A stretch of 33,728 nt of DNA from Acetobacteraceae bacterium (lineage in GTDB: Bacteria > Pseudomonadota > Alphaproteobacteria > Acetobacterales > Acetobacteraceae). Below the pieces are notes generated by a model. That model was given only the letters and a program-made list of their open reading frames with translations, ran no database searches and was not told the origin of the DNA. How positions within the stretch are numbered: the first letter of the stretch is position 1; each line of letters begins with the position of its first letter. Positions 8,813 through 16,518 of the stretch are shown here, in pieces. The position numbers were made by a program, and so were the translations under genes. The stretch lies in NCBI GenBank assembly GCA_020848935.1, contig JADLHF010000016.1, positions 1-33,728 of the forward strand. The letters are read 5' to 3'.

Positions 8813-9649
8813 ATGCTTACCCGCCTCCTGCTCGGCCTCGATGCCACGCCCAGCAGCACGCAAGCCGCCGCCCTGGCGCTCGGCCTGGCCGCCACCCACG
8901 GCGCCACGGTCGAGGCCCTGGCCATCATCGACACCCCCTGGATCACCCGGCCGATGGCCGTCGGCATCGGCGGCTCGGCCTACAAGGTCGCCACCGAAGT
9001 CGCCGAACTGCGCCGCGCCCATGCCGAAGCCCAGACCGCACTGCAGGCCGTCCTGGACCAGGCGCGCCAGCGCGGCGTGACCTGCGAAGGCCGGATCGTC
9101 GAGGGCCGGCCGGCCGAAATCCTGGCCGCGGCGGCCATCCCCGCGGATGCCATCGTGCTCGGCCACGGCGCGGAATTCTCCGGCGGCGCGGCCGACCGGA
9201 TCGGACCCTCGGTGCGCGACATCCTGGTGCACAACCCGCGCCCGATCCTGCTGGGCCCGTCCACCCCCGTGCTCGGCGAGCCCGTGCTGGTCGCCTTCGA
9301 CGCCAGCCTGCCGAGCGCGCGCGCCCTGCACATGGCCGCCCTGCTCGGCATCGGCACCGGGCGCAGGATCGTGGTGCTGTCAGCCGACGCGGACCAGGCC
9401 GTCGCCGCCGCCCGCGCCGCCCCCGCCGAACAATTGCTGCGCGCCCACGGCGGCAATGTCAGCGACGTGCTGGCCATCGGCTCCACCGCCGACCCCGCCG
9501 AGATCATCCTCAATCACGTCCAGTCGCTGCGCGCCGGGATGGTGATCATGGGCGCCTACGGCCATACCGGGCTGCGCGAAAAACTGTTCGGCTCATGCAC
9601 CCGCGCCCTGCTGCACGCCTGCCCAACCGCGCTGATGGTGCATCACTGA
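8813..9649 (+). CDS. Universal stress protein with two tandem Usp domains
   Basis: The 278-residue product carries two Usp domains (about 1-145 and 150-278). The C-terminal domain has the complete ATP-binding motif G-2x-G-9x-G-S: G247, G250, G260, S261 in GAYGHTGLREKLFGS. The N-terminal domain has only a degenerate version (GHGAEFSGGAADRIGPS), so probably only one half binds nucleotide. Tandem Usp proteins are cytoplasmic and are usually induced by starvation or redox stress. The start is ATG 8813 with GGGAGAA about 8 nt upstream. A longer frame begins in the REP-like repeats and is not used. It stands alone, convergent with the RNase D gene. Confidence 0.93.
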   Translation: MLTRLLLGLDATPSSTQAAALALGLAATHGATVEALAIIDTPWITRPMAVGIGGSAYKVATEVAELRRAHAEAQTALQAVLDQARQRGVTCEGRIVEGRPAEILAAAAIPADAIVLGHGAEFSGGAADRIGPSVRDILVHNPRPILLGPSTPVLGEPVLVAFDASLPSARALHMAALLGIGTGRRIVVLSADADQAVAAARAAPAEQLLRAHGGNVSDVLAIGSTADPAEIILNHVQSLRAGMVIMGAYGHTGLREKLFGSCTRALLHACPTALMVHH

Positions 9650-9681
9650 ATCGGCAAAAGGAAACAACAAGGAAGAAAGGT

Positions 9682-9799
9682 CTTCTTTTTGTGAACAAAA
9701 AGAAGCAAAAAAACTTTATTCATTATCCGTGGTGAGGCAACAATGTGCCCCACAATTCAATGAATGGAAGTTTTTTGGTTCTTTTTTTCAAAAAAGAAC
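9682..9799. repeat. Composite paired AT-rich hairpin element, copy 3
   Basis: Hairpin A (9682-9705) carries a changed pair near the loop relative to the other copies. C has become G on the left arm and G has become C on the right arm, so all 11 pairs are kept. Hairpin B is at 9778-9799. Inner flanks CTTTATTCATT and AATGAATGGAAG also pair. The element fills the gap between the convergent stress-protein and RNase D genes. Confidence 0.82.
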
Positions 9800-9811
9800 G
9801 CCCTTCCTTAC

Positions 9812-11059
9812 TCAATCCACACCCTGGGTCCGGATCAGCCGTATCCGCTTGCCACTCACTCCCAGCGCCACGCCCCCGGCCTTCAGCGCCAGCGCATCCG
9901 CCCCGAACACTTCGCGCCGCCAGCCGCTCAGCGCCGCCACATCCGGCTCGTCCTCGGTGGCCAGCCGGTCGATATCCTCGCTGTTGGCCACCAGCTTCGG
10001 CGCCACATGGTGCTGCTCGCACTTCGCCGCCAGCAGCACCTTCAGCAGCGAGACCAGCGCCGGCGACGGCTTGGGCCCGTCGCGCTGGTTCGGCGCCTCC
10101 GGCAGCGCGTCGTCCGGCAGCGCCCGCGCCTCGGCGATCGCCGCGATCAGCCCCGCCCCCATCCGCCCCTCGGCAAAGCCGCGCGACACGCCGCGCATGC
10201 GCGACAGCGCCTCCACCGAATCCGGGGCACTCGCGGCAATCTCCAGCAGCGCCTCGTCCTTCAGCATCCGCCCGCGCGGAATGTTGGATTTCTGCGCCTC
10301 GCGCTCGCGCCACGCCGCCACCGCCCGCAGCACCCCCAGCAACCGCCGGTTGTTGGTGCGCGGCCGCAGCCGCTCCCACATGTGCTCCGGGTCCGGTTGA
10401 TAGGTCGCGGGGTCGGACAGCAGCGCCATCTCCTCACCCACCCAGTCCAGCCGCCCGTCCTGCTCCAGCCGCGCCCGCAGCTTGGCGTACACCCCGCGCA
10501 GATGCGTCACATCGGCGGCGGCATAGTTGATCTGCGCGCTGGAAAGCGGCCGCACCGCCCAGTCGCTGAACCGGTGCGCCTTGTCGATATGCCCCCCGGT
10601 GGTCGCCGCCACCAGGCTGTCATAGCCCACCTGGTCGCCGAACCCGGCCACCATCGCGGCCACCTGGGTGTCGAACATCGGCCGCGGCACGTCGCCGAAG
10701 CGCAGCACGAAGATCTCGATGTCCTGCCGCGCGGCATGGAACACCTTCATCACCGCCTGGTCGGCCAGCAGCGCGCCCAGCGGCGCCAGGTCGATGCCCG
10801 GCGCCTGCGCATCCACCACCGCCACCTCGGCCTCCCCGGCCAGCTGCACAACGCACAGCTCCGGCCAATAAGTGCGTTCGCGCATGAACTCGGTATCGAC
10901 CGTCACCACCGTCTCCGCGCGCAGCCGGGTGCACAGCGCATCCAGCGCCTCGGTGGTGGTGATCAGGGCGGGGGGCGGAAAATCCCCGCGGGCTCGCGCC
11001 TGGGAGGAGCCAGGATGGGAGGAACGGGATTGCGAGGAACGTGACATGGCAACGTTCAT
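9812..11059 (-). CDS. rnd: Ribonuclease D
   Basis: This 415-residue protein is a 3'-to-5' exoribonuclease that trims tRNA precursors and other structured RNAs. The DEDDy exonuclease motifs are visible: TVDTEFMRERTYWP (D and E), VFHAARQDIEIF (D) and INYAAADVTHL (Y-x3-D). An HRDC-type region follows (WREREAQKSNIPRGRMLKDE), then a second helical C-terminal part. Its length exceeds the E. coli enzyme by about 40 residues, mostly at the N-terminus. ATG at 11059 gives MNVAMSRSS; ATG at 11047 is equally possible, and neither has a clear ribosome binding site. It is transcribed divergently from the CorA gene with under 80 bp between the starts. Confidence 0.93.
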   Translation of the reverse strand: MNVAMSRSSQSRSSHPGSSQARARGDFPPPALITTTEALDALCTRLRAETVVTVDTEFMRERTYWPELCVVQLAGEAEVAVVDAQAPGIDLAPLGALLADQAVMKVFHAARQDIEIFVLRFGDVPRPMFDTQVAAMVAGFGDQVGYDSLVAATTGGHIDKAHRFSDWAVRPLSSAQINYAAADVTHLRGVYAKLRARLEQDGRLDWVGEEMALLSDPATYQPDPEHMWERLRPRTNNRRLLGVLRAVAAWREREAQKSNIPRGRMLKDEALLEIAASAPDSVEALSRMRGVSRGFAEGRMGAGLIAAIAEARALPDDALPEAPNQRDGPKPSPALVSLLKVLLAAKCEQHHVAPKLVANSEDIDRLATEDEPDVAALSGWRREVFGADALALKAGGVALGVSGKRIRLIRTQGVD

Positions 11060-11127
11060 ACACGCAGGCTGGCGCGCCCGGAAGCCATGCGGCAGAAGGG
11101 GGCGCCCGCCGCGTGGAGCCGCCCGCC

Positions 11128-12117
11128 ATGCTCACCGTCTTCCCGCCCGCCACCGCTCCCGCCGATCCCGCCGGCATCCTGGCGCCGGTGGACCATGCCG
11201 AACTCCATGACGGCGCGGTGTGGATCGACATGCTCGATCCCGACGAGGCAACCCGCCAGCGCGTCGAGTCGGTGACCGGCCTGCACGTGCCGACGCGCGA
11301 CGACCTGAGCGAGATCGAGTCCTCCAGCCGCCTGTCGCGCGTCGGCGATGCGCTCTACCTCTCCATGCCCGGGCTGGTGCGCCCGGAAGCCGGCGAAGGC
11401 CGCACCTCGCCGGTCGGCTTCGTGCTGGCGGCCAACCGTCTGCTCACCGTGCGCTTCTCCCACGTGCCGTCGTTCCAGACCTACGCCGCGCGCTGCCGCA
11501 TGGCCGCCAATACCGACCGCAACAGCACCTCGCTGCTGCTCGGCCTGTGCGAAACCATGATCGACCGCATCGCCGACGTGCTGGAACGCGAGGGCGAGGG
11601 GCTCGACGCCGTCTCGCGCCGCGTCTTCCGCCCCAGCGGCCGCCGCAGCCGCCCCCGCCGCACCGAGGCGGAGCTGCGCGCCCTGCTGCGCACCGTCGGG
11701 CGGGTCGGCGACCTGGTCTCCAACATCCGCGACACGCTGATGAGCATCGCGCGCATCATCCCCTTCGTGCTCGCCAATGCCACCTGGATCACCCCGGACC
11801 AGAAGACCCGCTTCAAGATCATGCGCGCCGACATCACCTCGCTGACCGATTACGACAGCCACCTGGCCGGCAAGGTGCAGTTCCTGCTGGAGGCAACGCT
11901 GGGCTTCATCGGCATCGAACAGAACAACATCATCCGCGTGCTCGCCGTGGTCAGCGTGGTCGGCGTGCCGCCAACCTTCTTCGCCAGCATGTGGGGCATG
12001 AACTACAAATCCATGCCGGAATTCGACTGGACCTACGGATACCCGATGGCCTTGCTGGTCATCCTGCTGTCCGCGGTGCTGCCCCTGGTGTGGTTTCGGG
12101 TGCGGGGATGGTTGTAG
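11128..12117 (+). CDS. corA: CorA-family magnesium/divalent cation transporter
   Basis: This 329-residue protein has a large cytoplasmic N-terminal domain and two C-terminal membrane helices. The selectivity motif GMN is present in WGMNYKSMPEFDW, between helix 1 (IIRVLAVVSVVGVPPTFFASM) and helix 2 (YPMALLVILLSAVLPLVWF). CorA forms homopentameric inner-membrane channels for Mg2+ and sometimes Co2+ or Ni2+. A basic stretch (RRVFRPSGRRSRPRR, residues about 167-182) lies in the long stalk region. ATG 11128 is preferred because the conserved domain begins soon after and a weak GTGGAG lies upstream. An upstream in-frame ATG at 11041 would overlap the divergent rnd start. The ZntB subfamily cannot be excluded. 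Confidence 0.9.
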   Translation: MLTVFPPATAPADPAGILAPVDHAELHDGAVWIDMLDPDEATRQRVESVTGLHVPTRDDLSEIESSSRLSRVGDALYLSMPGLVRPEAGEGRTSPVGFVLAANRLLTVRFSHVPSFQTYAARCRMAANTDRNSTSLLLGLCETMIDRIADVLEREGEGLDAVSRRVFRPSGRRSRPRRTEAELRALLRTVGRVGDLVSNIRDTLMSIARIIPFVLANATWITPDQKTRFKIMRADITSLTDYDSHLAGKVQFLLEATLGFIGIEQNNIIRVLAVVSVVGVPPTFFASMWGMNYKSMPEFDWTYGYPMALLVILLSAVLPLVWFRVRGWL

Positions 12118-12131
12118 AAGAGAAGAAAGAA

Positions 12132-12330
12132 GTTCTTTTTTGAAAAAAAGAACCAAAAAACTTCACAACACAAACCCCCTCCCGTCATCCTGAGCGAAGC
12201 GAAGGACCCACGCTTCGCCTTCTCCCCTACCACCACACCCACTACATCCCGCGGCACCCAAACCGACCGATCATTACATAGTTCTTATTGATAAAAAGTC
12301 TTTTTGCTTCTTTTTCTTCAGAAAAAGAAG
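12132..12330. repeat. Composite paired AT-rich hairpin element, copy 4, with enlarged spacer
   Basis: This copy is in the reverse orientation: hairpin B at 12132-12153, whose sequence is the exact reverse complement of B in copies 2 and 3, and hairpin A at 12307-12330. The two hairpins start 175 nt apart, against 85-96 nt in the other four copies. The extra length contains a different repeat (12181-12218). The element begins 15 nt after the corA stop. Confidence 0.8.
12181..12218. repeat. Short palindromic repeat inside the spacer of element copy 4
   Basis: GCGAAGCG (12194-12201) and CGCTTCGC (12211-12218) form an 8-bp stem, preceded by CGTCATCCTGA. I recognise the phrase 'TCATCCTGAGCGAAGCGAAG' from memory as a very common intergenic repeat in many bacterial genomes. 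In translation it yields peptides like SFASLRMT. Its position inside the hairpin element suggests insertion there. Confidence 0.6.
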
Positions 12331-12367
12331 ATTCTTCCTTCCTGCCGCTTTTTTTCCGATTCCCCCC

Positions 12368-12396
12368 TTGCCGCGACGATCATCGTTAATTATAAT
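12368..12396 (+). promoter_or_regulatory. Sigma-70-type promoter of the small gene upstream of aspS
   Basis: TTGCCG (12368-12373) is followed after exactly 17 nt by a perfect TATAAT (12391-12396). Transcription would be expected to start 6-8 nt later, at about 12403, while the ATG of the next gene is at 12405. The message would therefore be essentially leaderless. The surrounding 30 nt are unusually AT-rich for this genome. Confidence 0.65.
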
Positions 12397-12404
12397 GCTC
12401 ACAA

Positions 12405-12896
12405 ATGTTAGATCGCACCCCTCCACTCCCGGACGACCCGCTTGCCGGCCTGCGCGCCGACATTCTGGCCGAGGCCGCGCTATGCGCGGCCCATGCCGGG
12501 GTGGTGGCGGTTTTGCGCGGTTTGATCTTGACCGCCCTGGCGCGTTTGGTGGCACGGCTGGAGGACATGGTGGCGCTTTGGCGGGCGGGCGGGCTTCCCG
12601 CGCTGCAACAGCCGCGCGCGGCCTCGCCGCGGCTGCGCGCCGCCCGTCACGCGCCGGCCCGGCGCATGGCCCGCGCTCTCCGGCGGCGCCGGACCGCGCC
12701 GCGCCGCGCGGCGGCGCGCCTGCGCGCGCCGTCCCGCATCGCACCCGCGCCCACCCTGGCCGCGCTCACCCTCCCGCGCCCCATGGTTGCGCCGGCCCGC
12801 CTTTGGGGCTTCGGCCGCGCCCCGCCCCGGCACCGACCGCCCGCACCCCCCTTGTCGCCCGCGCTTTCCCGTGGCAATTTTGTTACGCTTTCATAA
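12405..12896 (+). CDS. Small Ala/Arg/Pro-rich protein of unknown function
   Basis: I do not recognise this 163-residue protein. The first 65 residues look like a normal amphipathic helical segment ([20 protein letters not shown], then [20 protein letters not shown], possibly membrane-associated). The remainder is very rich in Arg, Ala and Pro, with almost no acidic residues, and may be disordered or nucleic-acid binding. It begins at the ATG expected from the promoter at 12368-12396, with no Shine-Dalgarno, so translation would be leaderless. It ends 92 nt before aspS and could be co-transcribed with it. The coding status rests on promoter position and the first 65 residues. A shorter true product, or a transcribed leader of aspS, remains possible. 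Confidence 0.5.
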   Translation: MLDRTPPLPDDPLAGLRADILAEAALCAAHAGVVAVLRGLILTALARLVARLEDMVALWRAGGLPALQQPRAASPRLRAARHAPARRMARALRRRRTAPRRAAARLRAPSRIAPAPTLAALTLPRPMVAPARLWGFGRAPPRHRPPAPPLSPALSRGNFVTLS

Positions 12897-12899
12897 TAT
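12871..12899 (+). promoter_or_regulatory. Weak candidate promoter for aspS
   Basis: GTGGCA (12871-12876) and TAATAT (12894-12899) are spaced 17 nt apart and each match the sigma-70 consensus at four of six positions. The start would lie about 80 nt before the aspS ATG. The AT-rich patch at 12877-12900 stands out locally, but the match is weak. Confidence 0.3.
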
Positions 12900-12988
12900 T
12901 CCGGCACTTCCAGTCCTCGCCCACCCTTGACACCCCAGCCCCCCACGGCTTGTTTGCCGGCCCGCGCTCCAGATGGGATTTCCCGGCC

Positions 12989-14776
12989 ATGCACGCCTAT
13001 CGCACCCACACTTGCGGCCAGCTTCGCGCCGCCGATGCCGGCCGCATGGCCCGCCTCTCCGGCTGGGTGCATTCCAAGCGCGACCATGGCGGCCTGCTCT
13101 TCGTCGATCTGCGCGACCATTACGGCCTGACCCAGATCGTCTTCGCCGCCGGCACCGCCCCGTTCGAGACCATCGACAAGCTGCGTCCCGAGAGCGTCGT
13201 CACCGTCACCGGCGCCGTGGTGGTCCGCGAGGGCTCCACCATCAACCCCCGCCTGCCCACCGGCGAGGTTGAGCTGCGCGCCGAGACCCTCACCGTCCAG
13301 TCCGCCGCCGAGGTCCTGCCGCTCCAGGTCGCCGGGGAGGAGAAGTACCCGGACGAGCTGCGCCTGAAATACCGCTTCATCGACCTGCGGCGCGAAAAGA
13401 TGCACCGCAACATCATGCTGCGCGCCGGCGTCATCGCCTCCATCCGCGCCCGCATGATCGACGCCGGCTTCACCGAGTTCCAGACCCCGATCCTGACCGC
13501 CTCCAGCCCCGAGGGCGCGCGCGACTTCCTCGTCCCCGCCCGCAACCATCCGGGCAAGTTCTACGCCCTGCCCCAGGCGCCGCAGCAGTTCAAGCAGCTC
13601 GCCATGGTCGCCGGCTTCGACCGCTACTTCCAGATCGCGCCATGCTTCCGCGACGAGGCCAGCCGCGCCGACCGCTCGCCCGGCGAGTTCTACCAGCTTG
13701 ATTTCGAGATGAGCTACGTCACCCAGGAAGACGTCTTCAACACCATCGAACCCGTCATCGCCGGCGTGTTCGAGGAGTTTGCCCAGGGCCGCGCGGTATC
13801 GCCGCCCCCCTTCGTGCGCATCCCCTACGACACCGCGATGCTGAAATACGGCTCCGACAAGCCCGACCTGCGCAACCCGATCGAGATCGCCGACGTCACC
13901 GAGCATTTCGCCGGTTCCGGCTTCGGCCTGTTCGCCAAGATCGCCGCCTCGGGCGGCATCGTCCGGGCAATCCCGGCGCCGGGCACCGCGGCCAACCCGC
14001 GCAGCTTCTTCGACAAGCTGAACGAATGGGCCCGCAGCGAAGGCCAGGGCGGCCTCGGCTACATCCAGTACGATGCCGAAGGCCCCAAGGGGCCGATCGC
14101 CCGCAACCTCGAACCCGCCCGCGCCGAAGCCATCCGCCTGGCCTGCGGCGCCCAGCCCGGCGACAGCGTCTTCTTCGCCGCCGGCAAGCGCGACGAAGCC
14201 CCCAAATTCTCCGGCCTCGTCCGCACCAGGCTCGGCCAGGAGCTCGGCCTGATCGCATCCGGCGAATTCCGCTTCTGCTGGATCACCGACTTCCCGATGT
14301 ACGAGTTGAACGAGGAATCGGGGCAGATCGACTTCAGCCACAACCCGTTCAGCATGCCGCAGGGCGAGATGGCAGCCCTGGAAACCCAGGACCCGCTGAC
14401 CATCAAGGCCTACCAGTACGACATCGTCTGCAACGGCATCGAGCTGTCATCCGGCGCCATCCGCAACCATCGCCCCGACGTCATGATCAAGGCGTTCGAA
14501 ATCGCCGGCTACACGCAACAGGACGTCGAATCCCGCTTCGGCGGCATGCTCAACGCCTTCCGCTACGGCGCGCCCCCGCATGGCGGCTCGGCGCCGGGCA
14601 TCGACCGCATCGTCATGCTGCTGGCCGACGAGCCGAACATCCGCGAAGTCATCCTGTTCCCGCTCAACCAGCAGGGCGAGGACCTGATGATGGGCGCCCC
14701 CGCCGAAGTCCCGCCGGCAAGGCTCAAGGAACTCTCGCTTGCCCTGGCCCTGCCGCCAAAGGTCAAGAAAGACTGA
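12989..14776 (+). CDS. aspS: Aspartyl-tRNA synthetase, probably non-discriminating (Asp/Asn)
   Basis: This 595-residue class II synthetase has the normal bacterial length and order. It has an N-terminal OB-fold anticodon-binding domain (residues 1-105), a catalytic core with motif 2 around [20 protein letters not shown] (from about residue 220), a bacterial GAD-type insertion in the middle, and motif 3 [19 protein letters not shown] (from about 531). In the anticodon-binding domain the sequence KRDHGG has His33 where discriminating enzymes have Leu (RRDLGS in E. coli). I associate this His with bacterial AspRS that also charge tRNA-Asn, which is later amidated by GatCAB. The ATG at 12989 gives the conserved [12 protein letters not shown] start. 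It converges on the binding-protein gene at 14866. Confidence 0.97.
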   Translation: MHAYRTHTCGQLRAADAGRMARLSGWVHSKRDHGGLLFVDLRDHYGLTQIVFAAGTAPFETIDKLRPESVVTVTGAVVVREGSTINPRLPTGEVELRAETLTVQSAAEVLPLQVAGEEKYPDELRLKYRFIDLRREKMHRNIMLRAGVIASIRARMIDAGFTEFQTPILTASSPEGARDFLVPARNHPGKFYALPQAPQQFKQLAMVAGFDRYFQIAPCFRDEASRADRSPGEFYQLDFEMSYVTQEDVFNTIEPVIAGVFEEFAQGRAVSPPPFVRIPYDTAMLKYGSDKPDLRNPIEIADVTEHFAGSGFGLFAKIAASGGIVRAIPAPGTAANPRSFFDKLNEWARSEGQGGLGYIQYDAEGPKGPIARNLEPARAEAIRLACGAQPGDSVFFAAGKRDEAPKFSGLVRTRLGQELGLIASGEFRFCWITDFPMYELNEESGQIDFSHNPFSMPQGEMAALETQDPLTIKAYQYDIVCNGIELSSGAIRNHRPDVMIKAFEIAGYTQQDVESRFGGMLNAFRYGAPPHGGSAPGIDRIVMLLADEPNIREVILFPLNQQGEDLMMGAPAEVPPARLKELSLALALPPKVKKD

Positions 14777-14778
14777 GG

Positions 14779-14836
14779 CCAGGGGGCCGAGCCCCCTGGA
14801 CCCCCATTCACGGGGTCTGGGGGCCGCTGCCCCCAG
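14779..14836. terminator. Three adjacent GC hairpins after aspS
   Basis: Three stems follow the aspS stop within 60 nt: CCAGGGGGC/GCCCCCTGG (14779-14799, 3-nt loop), GACCCC/GGGGTC (14799-14817) and CTGGGGGC/GCCCCCAG (14817-14836, 4-nt loop). There is no U-run, so it may be a two-way structural transcript end between convergent genes, not a classic intrinsic terminator. A related pair of hairpins of the form CCAG...CTGG occurs at 32561-32601. Confidence 0.6.
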
Positions 14837-14871
14837 CCTTCACCTGACTAGGCGCCTTCACCTGACTAGGC
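14836..14871. repeat. Tandem 18-bp duplication covering the binding-protein stop codon
   Basis: GCCTTCACCTGACTAGGC occurs twice head to tail (14836-14853 and 14854-14871). The stop codon of the minus-strand binding-protein gene (14866-14868) lies in the second unit, so the first unit carries a spare copy of the stop and adjacent codon. Confidence 0.85.
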
Positions 14872-16443
14872 TCGCTTGATATTCCAGAACAAGGGCCCGG
14901 TCGCCACCAGCTTGCCCTGCAGGCTGTCGCGCCAGGCGGTCGGGATCTGGAACTGGCCGAGATTGATGGTCGGCACCTGGCGGTAGTTCTCCGCCTGGAT
15001 GTCGGCCGCGATCTTCTTGCGCCCGGCCTCGTCCTTGGCATCCAGCCAGGCATCGGTCATCTGCTCGATCTTCGGATTGTCGTACCAGCCGAACCAGCCC
15101 TTCTCGCCCAGCCCGCGATAGGGCGGGGTGATCACCGGGTTGAGGATGAAGCCGCCGGTGAACCAGGTATGGAAAATCGACCAGCCGCCCTTCTCCACCG
15201 GCTCCTTGGTGGCTCGGCGCTGGACCACGCTGCCCCAGTCGGTGGATTGCAGCTCCGCATTGATGCCGATCTTCTTCAGCAGGTCGAAGGTGATCTCGCC
15301 CAGCGGCCCGATGGTCGCGAAGTCCGTCGGGTTGATGATCACCGCCTTCTGCCCATTATACCCGGACTCACGCACCATCTTGCGCGCCTCCTCCAGTTTG
15401 CCCCGCAGCACCGGCAGGTCGGTTTCCACGCCATAGGTCGTGCCGCAGGGATACTGCGACCGGCACGTCTCCCACAGGCTGTGGTCGGTGCCCATGATCG
15501 CGGTCATGTAGTCTTCCTGCTTGACCCCCATCTGCACGGCACGGCGCAGCTTCACGTTGTTGAACGGCGGATGCAGGTGATTGAATCGCATCCCGCCGAT
15601 ATAACCCTGCGGGTTCGATGGCCCGAAGACGATGTTGCTGTTGCGCTTCAGCAGCGGCACCAGGTCGGCCTGGACCTGCTCGTACCAATCCACCTCGCCG
15701 CTTTGCAGCGCCGCCGCGGCGGTGGACGAATCCGGGATCACCTTCCACTCGATCCGCTCGAAATGCGCCACCTTGCCGCCCGAGGTCCATTCCGCCGGCT
15801 CCTGCCGCGGCACATAGCCGTCGAAGCGCTGCCAGGTGGCACTGCTGCCGGCGACGAATTCGTCAGGCAGGAAGCGGAACGGGCCGGAGCCGACGTACTC
15901 GGTGATCGCCTTGAAGGGATCGGTCTTGGCCATCCGCTCCGGCATGATGAACGAGTTCTGCTGCGCGATCGCCTGGATCAGCAGCGGAAATGGCCGCTTC
16001 AGCGTGATCTTGACCGTCCGGTCATCGGCGAACCCCCACGAATCCACCACCTTCAACAGGTTCTGCCCGAACGGATCGCGCACCGCCCAGCGCGCCAGGC
16101 TCGGCGCGCAATCCTGCGCCCGCACCGGCGTGCCGTCATGCCATTTCAGCCCCGGCCGCAACTTGATCAGATAGGTCCGCCCGTCATCGGAGACGGTGTG
16201 CCCCTCGGCCATCTGCGGCTTCGGGTCCAGGTTGCCGTTCACCCCGTACAGCGTGTCCCACACCATCCAGGCGTGATTGGCCGTGACCGCGGCGGTGGTG
16301 ATGATCGGGTCCAGCAGGGTCAGATTGGCCTGCGGGACGAATTTCAGCACCTTGGCATCGGCCTGCTGGCCGATGGCGAATTTCGGCAGTGCCGCAGCCA
16401 CGCCGCCGGCCAGGCCGGCGCGAAGGATGTTTCTACGCTTCAT
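14866..16443 (-). CDS. Periplasmic substrate-binding protein, ABC importer family 5 (orphan)
   Basis: This 525-residue protein begins MKRRNILRAGLAGGVAAALP, a twin-arginine-like signal ending near FAIGQQADA. Family-5 features follow: LTLLDPIITTAAVTANHAWMVWDTLYG, YLIKLRPGLKWHDGTPVRAQD, GSGPFRF and FNNVKLRRAVQMGVKQEDY. Such proteins deliver peptides or other small ligands to Dpp/Opp-type permeases. No permease or ATPase gene adjoins it, and the importer at 2727-6608 already has its own binding protein. A strong GGGAGGAG site lies about 8 nt before ATG 16443. It follows an aminotransferase gene on the same strand, separated by a hairpin, so the ligand may be an amino compound, but that is only a guess. 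Confidence 0.94.
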   Translation of the reverse strand: MKRRNILRAGLAGGVAAALPKFAIGQQADAKVLKFVPQANLTLLDPIITTAAVTANHAWMVWDTLYGVNGNLDPKPQMAEGHTVSDDGRTYLIKLRPGLKWHDGTPVRAQDCAPSLARWAVRDPFGQNLLKVVDSWGFADDRTVKITLKRPFPLLIQAIAQQNSFIMPERMAKTDPFKAITEYVGSGPFRFLPDEFVAGSSATWQRFDGYVPRQEPAEWTSGGKVAHFERIEWKVIPDSSTAAAALQSGEVDWYEQVQADLVPLLKRNSNIVFGPSNPQGYIGGMRFNHLHPPFNNVKLRRAVQMGVKQEDYMTAIMGTDHSLWETCRSQYPCGTTYGVETDLPVLRGKLEEARKMVRESGYNGQKAVIINPTDFATIGPLGEITFDLLKKIGINAELQSTDWGSVVQRRATKEPVEKGGWSIFHTWFTGGFILNPVITPPYRGLGEKGWFGWYDNPKIEQMTDAWLDAKDEAGRKKIAADIQAENYRQVPTINLGQFQIPTAWRDSLQGKLVATGPLFWNIKRA

Positions 16444-16489
16444 GACAAGCTCCTCCCTGTTCTTTGTCTTACAGGCAGCCTGTCAGATC

Positions 16490-16514
16490 ACGCCGGCGAT
16501 CGCAACGCCGGCGT
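16490..16514. terminator. GC hairpin between aminotransferase and binding-protein genes
   Basis: ACGCCGGCG (16490-16498) pairs with CGCCGGCGT (16506-16514) around a 7-nt loop, just past the aminotransferase stop on the minus strand. No U-run follows. It may attenuate transcription or stabilise the upstream message end, allowing separate levels of the two products. Confidence 0.5.
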
Positions 16515-16518
16515 TTCG

